Below, piece after piece: positions 8,842 to 16,177 of a stretch of 64,000 bases of DNA (positions within the stretch are counted from its first letter, which is position 1; the number at the start of each line of letters is the position of its first letter). The translations under genes were made by a program, and so were the position numbers. The stretch spans positions 42,629-106,628 of the forward strand of contig CAILMI010000030.1 of NCBI GenBank assembly GCA_903835255.1. The letters run 5' to 3'. The notes below the pieces were generated by a model. The model was not told where the DNA came from. It saw only the letters and a program-made list of their open reading frames with translations, and did not search any database. This stretch comes from an uncultured Verrucomicrobia subdivision 3 bacterium. Its GTDB lineage: Bacteria; Verrucomicrobiota; Verrucomicrobiia; Limisphaerales; UBA11358.

Positions 8842-10419
8842 CTATTTTTTCCCGCCCTGCGAAATAGCCGTCTCCCAGGATCCGTTTCCCTCTTCGAGAT
8901 AGCGCACGCCGTTGACCTCGGTGAATTTTAACTGTTGCCGCCAAACTCCGCTTTCCATTTTAACTACGACATCGCGCCGCCCGAGTTCCACTCCGCTGAC
9001 GGCGGGGCCGGAAATCGTTAACGCCTCGCTCAAAATCCGGCCATCCAGGGGCTGCGGCGGTCGAATGCCCATTAGCCAGAGCAGCGTAGGAACCACATCC
9101 ACGTTACCGGAGGGAATGGGTGAAATGACGCCGCGTTTAAAATCCGGGCCAAAGGCAACGGCGAGATTGTGCAAATCTGTGGGCGATAATGTTACATGCA
9201 TGCCATCACCCGCCCGGTATTCCGTATTTCCTTCATTAGTGATGTCCACCCGCATCGGTCCTGCACTTATACCGTTTATTTTCCAACTCGAAGCCACGAT
9301 GACATCTGCCGCCGTGGGCGCATCCAGCTTCACTTCGGAGAGGGGAAACGTTCCCGGCACGCCCGTGCGCGTGAATAGTACTCCGGAAGTAGATTCCTGC
9401 TGGAGGGCTGTTACCACCCGCTGGATGGTCTCTGGGGATTTTCCCACGACATACACCAATACCGAACCTCCGTTGCCCACAACCATGATATCATTGGTCT
9501 GCGGGGGCGTTGTCCAGACGGATTGGGCATTGAGTCCAGCCCGGCGCAAGGTCGCTGCCACATCGCCGTTCTGGCCAACGGTCGAGAAGCCGTGGTCTGA
9601 AACCACGAGGATATCGGTTTGCTCGCGGACGCCCCGCCGGTCCAGTTCTGCCAGTACGGCAGCTAACCTGTCGTCAGCATTTTTGATTCCTGCAAGCGCT
9701 TCCGGCGAACCGGGTCCGTGATGATGCTGGGAATAATCCGGCTCGCTCAACCAGAGCACGGAATAACCCGGCAATTTGTCTTTCCAAAAAAAATCCAGCA
9801 GACAGCGTGTGGCCCAAGTATCGCGACCGGTATTCGGCGAAGACCCGGGCGGGAACCCCCCCAACTGATTCGTCAGCCCTTCGCACAAATTTTCCGGAAG
9901 CGTCGCCCCTGCGAACCACACGGGATTTTGTGAATCTGCCGGACGCGCCAGCCGGTCATGCAGCAGCGCGACCGGTTTTGCCCCGACCACCGCCGTGCGG
10001 CCGCCTTTTTTTTGAACCAGCTCCGCCACCGTGGGCACACGAATATATTTGCCGCCGGATAATTTATCGCCCCGCCGCACGGCGGCAAAAGCTTCCGTGC
10101 CAATTTGTTGGAGAGGATTAATTTCTGGGCGGTACTCCCTGTTGGCGAGGATGCCGTTGCGCTGTGGAAACACGCCTGTGGACAGCACGGCGCCATTGAC
10201 TTCCGTTGACGTCGGATACGCGCTGTGATGATTGGCGAACCAAACGCCCTGTTCGCGCAGGGCATGAAGGGTTGGAGTTAATTCCGCAGAAACATAATCA
10301 GGACGCATTCCATCCCAACATATTAAAATAAAATACTTTGCCTGACCGGACGCATGAACCCAAGTGGCCACACCCGGTAAAAAAATAATTGCGATTAAAA
10401 CAAAAACTAAGTTGCGCAT
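8842..10419 (-). CDS. Secreted type I phosphodiesterase / nucleotide pyrophosphatase family protein
   Basis: From the ATG at 10419 the 525-residue protein starts with a signal peptide (NLVFVLIAIIFLPGVATWVHA) and enters an alkaline-phosphatase-superfamily domain of the NPP type: LICWDGMRPDY with a metal-binding Asp, HHSAYPTSTEVNGAVLSTG with the catalytic Thr, then SEPDYSQHHHGPGS and LVVSDHGFSTVG with further metal ligands. A longer frame to 10548 would put 43 polar residues before the signal peptide and is rejected. It probably releases phosphate, sugar or nucleotide moieties outside the cytoplasm, consistent with the organophosphorus theme of this region. Confidence 0.85.
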   Translation of the reverse strand: MRNLVFVLIAIIFLPGVATWVHASGQAKYFILICWDGMRPDYVSAELTPTLHALREQGVWFANHHSAYPTSTEVNGAVLSTGVFPQRNGILANREYRPEINPLQQIGTEAFAAVRRGDKLSGGKYIRVPTVAELVQKKGGRTAVVGAKPVALLHDRLARPADSQNPVWFAGATLPENLCEGLTNQLGGFPPGSSPNTGRDTWATRCLLDFFWKDKLPGYSVLWLSEPDYSQHHHGPGSPEALAGIKNADDRLAAVLAELDRRGVREQTDILVVSDHGFSTVGQNGDVAATLRRAGLNAQSVWTTPPQTNDIMVVGNGGSVLVYVVGKSPETIQRVVTALQQESTSGVLFTRTGVPGTFPLSEVKLDAPTAADVIVASSWKINGISAGPMRVDITNEGNTEYRAGDGMHVTLSPTDLHNLAVAFGPDFKRGVISPIPSGNVDVVPTLLWLMGIRPPQPLDGRILSEALTISGPAVSGVELGRRDVVVKMESGVWRQQLKFTEVNGVRYLEEGNGSWETAISQGGKK

Positions 10420-10753
10420 CTCACAACATATCCAAAATCCAAAATAATATTCAATGGCAAGCCGGTGACAATATGGTGAAGAAAGTGAGTCACTTGCCGA
10501 AGTCGTCATGCGCATTCCAATTTCAAGCTTGTTACTTTCCAGGGTCAAACAGCCGTTTTGATTGCACAGAATACAAAGGATTTATCAATGGTCAGGTCTT
10601 CTGGGAAGATACTGTAAGCCGTTGGTTATCAAGCGCACACAGCGGAATTGGCAGACACGCCAGACTTCAAGCTGGGAAATTTTGGCATTTGAACCCATGT
10701 GGAATAATGACGCGGGACGTCTAGGGCCGTTGCTTATTTAGCTTCGACTTCGT
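10420..10753. other. Intergenic region holding a tRNA-Leu-like fragment
   Basis: No credible gene. The stretch carries a degenerate 5' tRNA-Leu half at 10633-10676, described separately, and otherwise no recognisable signal. Confidence 0.5.
10633..10676 (+). repeat. Degenerate tRNA-Leu 5' half (old attachment-site remnant)
   Basis: The stretch reads like the first 40 nt of the tRNA-Leu at 14995: GCGCAC, then GGAATTGGCAGACACG and CCAGACTT, after which the anticodon arm diverges (TCAAGCTGGG). It shares 24 consecutive nt with the fragment at 11548. The 3' half of a tRNA is absent. It most likely marks an earlier integration at the same tRNA gene whose element has decayed. Confidence 0.6.
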
Positions 10754-11326
10754 TCATTTGTAGGATTTGAACTCATTTGCATCCTGCGTCATCAACCGCA
10801 GCAGCTTGGGATGGATGAATAGTTTTTCACGGCCCACGGGTTTTTCCTCCAGCACGCCCACCTTTACCAGTTCCTTCAAATAAACCGAGGCCGTCTGGCG
10901 CTCGGCGATTTTCTTAGCAGTGACGTTTTGGATCCGGGAATACGGCAGCTCAAAAATTAAATCCATCAGCTCGTGGCTGTAAATCTTTGGCTCGGATTCG
11001 CGCACAAATTCTACCGGATGCTTTTGGAGCTTGCGCATCGCCTCGAACTGGTAATGCGCCACCGCCAGCCGCACTAGCGGATCCATCTCCGTGGCCTCGT
11101 GCAAAAATTATTCCCAGTTGGCCAGCAATCCGCGGAGCAACGCCTCGCCCACTGGCGGCGTATAAAAAATTTCACCGTTTGATTTGGCCAGCGCCGCGCC
11201 GGATATCTTCCTCACCGTCATCGTCTGGCCCTTGATTAAACTGCAAATCTCCTCCGACATGCGCGCTGCCAGCGGTCTTTTTTTCAGCGACTGAAAACCC
11301 TCCAGCAATGCCCGGCGGTAACGCAA
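10754..11326 (-). pseudogene. Fic family protein remnant (core motif deleted, in-frame stop)
   Basis: Two collinear pieces in one frame, separated by an in-frame TAA at 11108-11110. The first (11326-11111) matches the Fic domain segment before the active site (RYRRALLEGFQSLKK, GEIFYTPPVGEALLRGLL). The second (11107-10754) has LAVAHYQFEAM and then jumps to the C-terminal winged helix (RQTASVYLKELVKVGVLEEK, GREKLFIHPKLL). The HPFxDGNGR motif that carries out AMP transfer should follow HYQFEAM but is missing, a deletion of about 80-90 residues, and the N-terminal region upstream of RYRRAL is cut off by a stop. It cannot be an active AMPylator. It sits between two tRNA-Leu fragments, so it was probably cargo of an old element. 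Confidence 0.8.
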
Positions 11327-11333
11327 CGCTTAC

Positions 11334-11390
11334 CATGGCGGCGCGCACGGAGCGTCGCGCCCTACCTGTCCCACAGTTGCCAGGAACTGC
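11334..11390. repeat. Partial family C repeat
   Basis: GGCGCGCACGGAGCGTCGCG followed by CCTACCTGTCCCACAGTTGCCAG matches the right half of the family C repeat seen complete at 42011-42121 and elsewhere. Only this half is present, abutting the 5' limit of the Fic remnant, so it may mark the breakpoint that truncated that gene. Confidence 0.6.
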
Positions 11391-11547
11391 TATAGTAAAA
11401 TATTTTCGCGCTCAGCCACAACTACGGCAGGATTCTGCGGGAATCTCTGACATCAGGCGCTTGCACTGGTCCGACGCCTTGAGGTATGGTTTTTACCGGT
11501 CGCGAGCCTCAATCCCACAGTGCGAGGCGGACCCGGCTGATTTGATT

Positions 11548-11587
11548 GCGCGCGTGGTGGAATTGGCAGACACGCCAGACTTAGGAT
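11548..11587 (+). repeat. tRNA-Leu 5'-half duplicate, left attachment site
   Basis: GCGCGCGTGGTGG then AATTGGCAGACACGCC and AGACTTAGGAT repeats positions 14995-15032 of the intact tRNA-Leu(TAG) and diverges right after the anticodon arm. It has GGAATTGGC where the intact copy has GGAATGGC. It is best explained as the original chromosomal 5' half left behind when the element integrated at the anticodon region and supplied a new 5' half to the functional tRNA. Confidence 0.75.
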
Positions 11588-11707
11588 TAGTTCTTTCAGG
11601 ATTTCTTGCGGATTCTCACGGATTAGAGCAAAACACAGGCAGCATTGTAACCATTGAACGAAAACAGTTTTTAGACCGCCAAAATTGATGCGTCTGGCAA
11701 TTTCGAC

Positions 11708-11730
11708 TACTGGCACAAAAAGTGGCACAA
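11708..11730 (+). repeat. Left copy of 23-bp end repeat with paired TGGCACAA sites
   Basis: TGGCACAA-AAAG-TGGCACAA within a 23-nt sequence that is identical at 14923-14945, near the other end of the element. Paired direct octamers near both ends of an integrase element are the expected look of arm-type integrase or excisionase binding sites. Function is inferred. Confidence 0.5.
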
Positions 11731-11820
11731 TCAAAAAGCGGCGTTTCTGTGAATGGCAATCTGACCTGAATCGGTGAATCAAATCACGCCACGGGGCATC
11801 TGTGGCGCAAGGCAGCGCGG

Positions 11821-11967
11821 TTAGGCTTGGCGTTTCGTCCGCTCGTAATAGTCCACGATCTCGGCCAAGTCCCCGCCTGACGATCCTGTGAAGTGTTTTG
11901 CACCATCGGCGCACAAGCTTCCCAAAACTTCACTGAATGGATGCAGCGTCACGCCATATGGCGTCAC
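11821..11967 (-). CDS. Small ORF or gene remnant, unknown
   Basis: A 48-codon frame from GTG at 11967 to TAA at 11821 with protein-like composition (PYGVTLHPFSEVLGSLCADG, GGDLAEIVDYYERTKRQA). An in-frame TAG lies just upstream, so it is either a very small gene or the 3' end of a truncated one. There is no close Shine-Dalgarno sequence. I do not recognise the family. It lies in the otherwise empty left part of the tRNA-Leu element. Confidence 0.3.
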   Translation of the reverse strand: MTPYGVTLHPFSEVLGSLCADGAKHFTGSSGGDLAEIVDYYERTKRQA

Positions 11968-12125
11968 CGTGCTGCCAGAACTCCCTGCCTATCCGTGGCT
12001 GAATTAGTGCCACGCGGCACGATCTGGCCAAAAATGTGAACCTTGCAATCTGTCAAGTAGAGCGCGTGAAACTTTTGTGACTTTGTTTTCTTGGCCGTTT
12101 TCCAAGGTCTTGGCAATGTGAGAGC

Positions 12126-12692
12126 ATGAGCAATAATGCGCCTGAATCAAATTTGTCACTGGATACCCCGCCTGAGCCGTGCGGAATACGCACCCCCGAA
12201 ACGGAACTGAAGCCGCAGTTTTTTCAGCAAGTCCCAAACGTCCTGATTAACGATGTCGCCAAGAACCGACTGAAACCGCTGGATGTCGTTGTGTATATCG
12301 TCCTCAAAAATCATCTGGGGCAAAACCCTTGCACTTGGGTAAGCAACGGCACGATTGCCAGACTGTGCGGCGTGACAAGCATCACCGCTCGCCGCTCCCT
12401 AAATAATCTACTGGTGGCGGGGCATATTGAACGACGGGATTGCCACGCGGGACACACGGCAAAAACTTATCTGCGCACCAATGTCATTGACGGCAAGGTG
12501 ATCTGTGGTTCGCCACGCCAAACGCCAATCCGTCCAACGTGCGCGGCCATGCCTGAATTGACGGCCACGCCTGAGCCAATAATTCCGCCGCTGCCCAAGC
12601 AGGTTAATCTGGAATCGGCTGAGGCGAGCGCAATGCCGCCGCAACCTAATTTTGAAATGGCGGGGGCAGATGATGACGAACCCCCATTCTGA
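12126..12692 (+). CDS. HTH (HTH_36-like) replication-type protein with SSB-like acidic tail
   Basis: A 188-residue protein. Residues 32-105 (QFFQQVPNVLINDVAKN, LKPLDVVVYIVLKNHLG, WVSNGTIARLCGVTSITARR, NNLLVAGHIERR) form a winged helix of the HTH_36 type found in phage and plasmid replication initiators. The rest is a proline-rich linker ending in AGADDDEPPF. That end closely resembles the DDDIPF tail by which single-strand binding proteins recruit replication and repair partners. The ATG at 12126 is the first in frame. Direct repeats follow the stop codon immediately. It is probably the replication or regulatory protein of the element; no helicase or primase domain is present. Confidence 0.65.
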   Translation: MSNNAPESNLSLDTPPEPCGIRTPETELKPQFFQQVPNVLINDVAKNRLKPLDVVVYIVLKNHLGQNPCTWVSNGTIARLCGVTSITARRSLNNLLVAGHIERRDCHAGHTAKTYLRTNVIDGKVICGSPRQTPIRPTCAAMPELTATPEPIIPPLPKQVNLESAEASAMPPQPNFEMAGADDDEPPF

Positions 12693-12705
12693 AAAGCGGG
12701 TTTCG

Positions 12706-12783
12706 CAGATGAGCAGGGATGGTTCACAAATGAGCAGGGGGCGGGGGACTTGGATGAGCCAAGCGGGGGCGCACAGATGAGCA
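12706..12783 (+). repeat. ATGAGCA iteron-like direct repeats
   Basis: Copies of ATGAGC(A/C) begin at 12709, 12730, 12754 and 12777, spaced 21, 24 and 23 bp, roughly two helical turns. They begin just after the stop of the HTH replication-type gene, a common place for initiator-binding iterons. Confidence 0.5.
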
Positions 12784-12790
12784 ACAAACT

Positions 12791-12840
12791 AGATTCAGGA
12801 AACAGATTCAGGAAAGAGATTCAATCGCAGATTGAACGCG
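12791..12840 (+). repeat. Tandem AGATTCAGGAAA repeats
   Basis: Four head-to-tail units starting at 12791, 12804, 12817 and 12829, the first two nearly identical (AGATTCAGGAAAC, AGATTCAGGAAAG) and the last two diverged (AGATTCAATCGC, AGATTGAACGCG). The period is 12-13 bp. Together with the ATGAGCA repeats they make a candidate origin or partition-like site of the element. Confidence 0.5.
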
Positions 12841-12846
12841 AAGCGC

Positions 12847-12886
12847 AACCGCTGCGCGGTTAAAAAACCGCCACGGGCGTTTTTTT
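12847..12886 (+). terminator. Rho-independent terminator of the HTH gene
   Basis: Hairpin AACCGC-TGC-GCGGTT at 12847-12861 followed by a second short stem CGCC-ACG-GGCG and a run of seven T. The A-run on the left side makes it potentially bidirectional. Confidence 0.6.
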
Positions 12887-13394
12887 AGGCACTAACTGGA
12901 AGCGTATATCAGCAGCTACCTGCAAAGGAGCATTTTCACCTTGTAGTTACCTACTGGTTACTGTCGAACTGCGAAATATAAGGGTTTTTGACCTACTTTG
13001 GAAATTGGCGGCAGCGTAGCGAAAACGGGGATAAAGAGAACCACGACTGGCCTAGTTTCAAAATTGAGCGGGGTTCACGGATGACGGGGGCGCAATCCAG
13101 CGACGATTTAGTTTTGGCGGCGGCGAACTTATCAAACACACCCTCCATGCCGTTTTTGTGTCTGGCTACGTCGAAATTTTTTCATAAATTAGCCCCCCCC
13201 TGCCCCCCCCACGATTTTTATTTGGGCGAATTCGTTCAATTTTGGCCGCGCGAAACATCCAGTAAATAATTCGTTACCTATTACCAGTTGTTTAATTACT
13301 GGATAACTTACTCTAATGAATAATCTTGACTAAACACCAAGTTAATTGCATCATTTGATTATGCTCGCCCCCGTAGGTGTAGCGAGTTGAATTT
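12887..13394. other. Element-internal non-coding region with possible control sites
   Basis: An open frame at 12988-13269 has unconvincing composition and contains runs of C that look non-coding. The right part (13255-13360) is AT-rich. A TTGACT at 13327 with a suitably spaced AT-rich region could be the promoter of the excisionase-like gene at 13395. Confidence 0.4.
13284..13302. promoter_or_regulatory. CCAGT-N9-ACTGG inverted repeat upstream of excisionase-like gene
   Basis: CCAGT at 13284-13288 and ACTGG at 13298-13302 in the AT-rich segment before the gene at 13395; further CCAGT and ACTGG half sites occur at 13258 and 12949. This could be an operator for an element-encoded DNA-binding protein. 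Confidence 0.35.
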
Positions 13395-13691
13395 ATGCCA
13401 AGCGAAAAACTAACCATTAACCAAAGGACGAAATCCAGCCCAGAAGCCAGCGAAGCGGTTGAAATCCCATTTGCCCTAGACCGATTCATTCAGAATATGG
13501 GCATCACAGATACTACTGCTTGGCGGTGGCGTAAGCGTGGCTGGTTGAACACCAGGAACATTGCGGGGCGGGTCTATATTCTGCCCAAAGATTTGCGCGA
13601 GTTTAATCGCCGCATGGAAGCAGGTGACTTTGCCCAAGAACATAAGACGCCCAAGCGCACAAAGAGCGGTGAATGCTCGCTTGCTGAATGA
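13395..13691 (+). CDS. Excisionase-like small DNA-binding protein
   Basis: A 98-residue protein whose middle (FIQNMGITDTTAWRWRKRGW, RVYILPKDLREFNRRM) has the layout of a MerR/HTH_17-type winged helix as in excisionases and AlpA-like regulators. It ends 3 bp before the 3' end of the integrase gene on the opposite strand, as excisionase genes in small elements often do. The ATG at 13395 has only a weak upstream ribosome-binding sequence. It could act as recombination directionality factor, as repressor, or both. Confidence 0.6.
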   Translation: MPSEKLTINQRTKSSPEASEAVEIPFALDRFIQNMGITDTTAWRWRKRGWLNTRNIAGRVYILPKDLREFNRRMEAGDFAQEHKTPKRTKSGECSLAE

Positions 13692-13694
13692 AAC

Positions 13695-14915
13695 TCATTT
13701 TGCGTCTGCCGCTTGTTCCAACGCCGTCGGGTCAAAATTTAGTTTCCGCGCCTGCCGCTGTGCATGGTCGTTTGTCAGGTGTCCGTAAACTTTGCCGATC
13801 AAAATTCCGCCGTCTGAATGTCCAACCCAGCGAGCAATCGTCATGTAGTCAATGCCGCTCATCACACAAAACGAAATGAAGAAATGGCGGCAATGGTGAA
13901 AACCAAAATCCTTGAAGCCTGCTTTGTCCCGTGCCAGTTTCAAACTCTCCCTGAAAGTTTTCGCTGGCTTGTCGTTTTTACCTCTTTGCGGCGATGGGAA
14001 AATATATTCTGAATCAGGAGCGCGTCTCGCCAACATTGCTTTCAGGAGTGCTTCAAGTTTGGGATTGAAGTCCACAGAGCGCGATTTGTGATTCTTCGCC
14101 AACCCGTCAGAGCCAATGGTGATCTGGTTTTGCTGCCAGTCCACGTCTAACCACTTCAAGCGCAGAGTTTCCGAAATGCGCGAACCGCAAAACGACATGA
14201 AGCGGATTAAATCTGCGAAGCCTGCACCATTCTTGGAAACTTCCACGGCTGACTGGCAGAGCTTTTCAACATCGGCGGCGGTGTAGAGCTTCTTTTTTTT
14301 GGCAACCCATTTCAAAGGCCGCAAGTTTTCGGTTGGAAGCCGCTGAATCCAGCCATCGTCAATCGCTTTTTTCAGGACGTTGCGAAGACACACGACAGCA
14401 AGATTCACTGTGCGCCCGCTGACTTTCTCCCCCTGACGTTTTTCAATGAAGCCCGTAATCATCGGCTTAGTGATTCTGTCCACGCGGGTTTCATTCAGAT
14501 GTTGCACCCAGCGATTCAAATGCCCGCGCTCGGTTTCCAACGTGCGGGGGCGTTTGGCATCTTTGACCGTTTCGTAGTAGGCAAGGTATTGTTGAACGTA
14601 GTCACAAAACTTTGGCGTCCGTTTCAGAACGGGCAGGGCATTATCTTCGCGTTTGGTTTGGAGCTTTTTCAGTTCCATCACCGCGTCAGGAATAGTCTTG
14701 GCGTTCTCTAGTGGCACACGGCGCGTGTTTTTCTGGCCTGTGTTCGGGTCTTCCACAGTCAGCCGCGCATAATAACGTCCGTTTCTTACCCACAGGCCGC
14801 GAATTGGTTGCTTGCGCCCATCCCTGACCTTTTGGTAGGTTAAATGCCTTGGAATTGGCTGACTTTTGGTTTGTGCCTCGTTGCCAGTCTTGCTTTCCGT
14901 TTCAGCGGGTTTCAT
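13695..14915 (-). CDS. Tyrosine recombinase / integrase
   Basis: A 406-residue integrase from the ATG at 14915; a TTG at 14951 would add 12 residues. It has an N-terminal arm-binding-like region, a SAM-like core-binding domain (about 100-195) and a catalytic domain with Arg in CGSRISETLRLKW, HHCRHFF (His-x-x-Arg), VGHSDGG and the tyrosine in KVYGHL. All catalytic residues are present, so it should be active. It lies 80 bp from the tRNA-Leu gene it presumably targets and is transcribed away from it. Confidence 0.92.
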   Translation of the reverse strand: MKPAETESKTGNEAQTKSQPIPRHLTYQKVRDGRKQPIRGLWVRNGRYYARLTVEDPNTGQKNTRRVPLENAKTIPDAVMELKKLQTKREDNALPVLKRTPKFCDYVQQYLAYYETVKDAKRPRTLETERGHLNRWVQHLNETRVDRITKPMITGFIEKRQGEKVSGRTVNLAVVCLRNVLKKAIDDGWIQRLPTENLRPLKWVAKKKKLYTAADVEKLCQSAVEVSKNGAGFADLIRFMSFCGSRISETLRLKWLDVDWQQNQITIGSDGLAKNHKSRSVDFNPKLEALLKAMLARRAPDSEYIFPSPQRGKNDKPAKTFRESLKLARDKAGFKDFGFHHCRHFFISFCVMSGIDYMTIARWVGHSDGGILIGKVYGHLTNDHAQRQARKLNFDPTALEQAADAK

Positions 14916-14922
14916 AAGGCAA

Positions 14923-14945
14923 TACTGGCACAAAAAGTGGCACAA
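14923..14945 (+). repeat. Right copy of 23-bp end repeat with paired TGGCACAA sites
   Basis: Identical to 11708-11730. It overlaps the region just upstream of the integrase start codon, so a protein bound here could also control integrase expression. Confidence 0.5.
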
Positions 14946-14994
14946 AGTCAAATAATTCCAAAGCTACTGCTGCAAGTAGCTGTAAATCAACGAT

Positions 14995-15078
14995 GCGCGC
15001 GTGGTGGAATGGCAGACACGCCAGACTTAGGATCTGGTTCCGTAAGGAGTGGAGGTTCAAGTCCTCTCGTGCGCACCA
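14995..15078 (+). tRNA. tRNA-Leu (anticodon TAG)
   Basis: 84 nt with CCA encoded. Acceptor arms GCGCGCG and CGTGCGC pair with one G-T, the anticodon loop CTTAGGA sits between CCAGA and TCTGG, the class II variable arm is present, and the T arm is GGAGG-TTCAAGT-CCTCT. The 5' half is duplicated at 11548. It is the integration target of the adjacent element and remains complete. Confidence 0.93.
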
Positions 15079-15244
15079 TCTTGTATTGGGAATTCAAGTG
15101 ATTCCCAAAAAGTTTGCACAGATTTTTCAAAACTTTCGGGCCGGATATAGAAACTGTCAGAAACTGTCCCCGCCCGCCCCGTCTCCCCGCAATCCCAAAG
15201 CCCGGGGCACCCCGCTAACCTCGGATCTGTTAACCCCGGATCCG

Positions 15245-16081
15245 TTATCCCCGGCGGGTTGCCCTCGGCGAGAACTCAATTTTCCTGCCCTCGCGCGCCG
15301 CGCTCACCTGGAGCCGCCCCTTCTGTTGGGATACCAAGGCCCGGGCATGTTTTACCAGCTGATCGATCCGGCGATCGTTGTGGTCGGGGTCGTGATGGAA
15401 GAGGTGCAGGTGTTTGACGCCGGACTGCAATGCGAGCGCCACGGCATCATCCACGCAGCCGTGTCCCCAGCCGACATGTGCCCGGTATTCCGCCCGGTCA
15501 TATTGCGCATCCAAAATCAGCGCATCGGCACCCCGCACAAATTCAATCAGATCCCGGTCCAGGCCGCCCGTCCGCGGCTCGGCATCGGGCAGAAAGGCAA
15601 TCCGGCCGCCCGGGGAATGCAGCCGGTAGCCGACGCACAGTCCGGGATGGTTTGCGCGCTGGGCCTGAACCCGCACAGAGCCCACGGAGAAATTGAAGTC
15701 CTTGAACTCCTCGATTTGAATGTTGCTGGGCAGGCGGTTGAACGGCACCGGAAAGTAGGTGCTTTCCATCTGGCCGGTGAGCGCGGCAACCAATCCCTTG
15801 CGGGCGCCTTCGCAGCCCAGAATCCTCAGACGGCAGCGGGGATTATAAATCGGCCCGAAGAACGGCAGTCCCTGAATATGATCCCAATGCGTGTGCGTGA
15901 GGAGCAGTGTGAGATTGAGCGGCCGATTTTTAAATTCCCGGAGCAGCGATTTCCCAAGCGCGCGCAGGCCGGTGCCGGCGTCGAGGATGATGATTTCGTC
16001 CCCGTAGCGCACTTCCACGCAGGAGGTGTTGCCGCCGTAGCGCACGGTGGTGGGGCCCGGCGTGGCGATAGAGCCGCGCAC
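15245..16081 (-). CDS. MBL-fold metallo-hydrolase
   Basis: A metallo-beta-lactamase-fold protein with LLTHTHWDHIQG (zinc ligands), later ligands in RANHPG, FLPDAE, ILDAQY and LFHHDPDH. It resembles the MBL group that includes class II-like cyclic-nucleotide phosphodiesterases and RNase Z-like hydrolases; substrate unknown. The first conventional start is GTG at 16081. However, the frame is open upstream and reads IKFWGVRGS, the usual N-terminus of this group, from an ATC at 16096 preceded by GGGG. An ATC start or a mutated ATG is therefore likely. It follows the response regulator after about 95 bp on the same strand. Confidence 0.82.
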   Translation of the reverse strand: MRGSIATPGPTTVRYGGNTSCVEVRYGDEIIILDAGTGLRALGKSLLREFKNRPLNLTLLLTHTHWDHIQGLPFFGPIYNPRCRLRILGCEGARKGLVAALTGQMESTYFPVPFNRLPSNIQIEEFKDFNFSVGSVRVQAQRANHPGLCVGYRLHSPGGRIAFLPDAEPRTGGLDRDLIEFVRGADALILDAQYDRAEYRAHVGWGHGCVDDAVALALQSGVKHLHLFHHDPDHNDRRIDQLVKHARALVSQQKGRLQVSAAREGRKIEFSPRATRRG

Positions 16082-16177
16082 ACCCCAGAACTTGATGGAG
16101 ACGCCCCGTTTGATAAAAAGAGTTTACTGCGGCCGGATGCAAATACAAATCGTAAAAACCGGCGGCGGCGCACCGCA

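Larger units (their letters stand above)
11548..15032. mobile_element. Compact integrative element at tRNA-Leu (about 3.5 kb)
   Basis: The element is bounded by the tRNA-Leu 5'-half duplicate on the left and the intact tRNA-Leu on the right. It contains a tyrosine recombinase next to the tRNA, an excisionase-like gene convergent with it, a HTH replication-type protein with iteron-like repeats behind it, and little else. Paired TGGCACAA sites lie just inside both ends. No capsid, conjugation or obvious cargo gene is visible. The size and content suggest a satellite-like or cryptic replicative-integrative element. Confidence 0.75.

Noticed and set aside
10633..10720. Possible second functional tRNA-Leu
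   Set aside because: The anticodon stem does not pair properly and no T arm or acceptor 3' end follows, so only a 5' fragment exists.
11453..11914. 153-codon minus-strand frame at the left end of the element
   Set aside because: It runs across the attachment site and the chromosomal flank, with no domain or ribosome-binding site.
12706..12840. CRISPR array
   Set aside because: The repeats are only 7-13 bp with 21-24-bp or no spacing and no cas genes; they fit iterons better.
12988..13269. 93-codon plus-strand frame in the element
   Set aside because: Atypical composition with long C runs, no ribosome-binding site and no recognisable feature.
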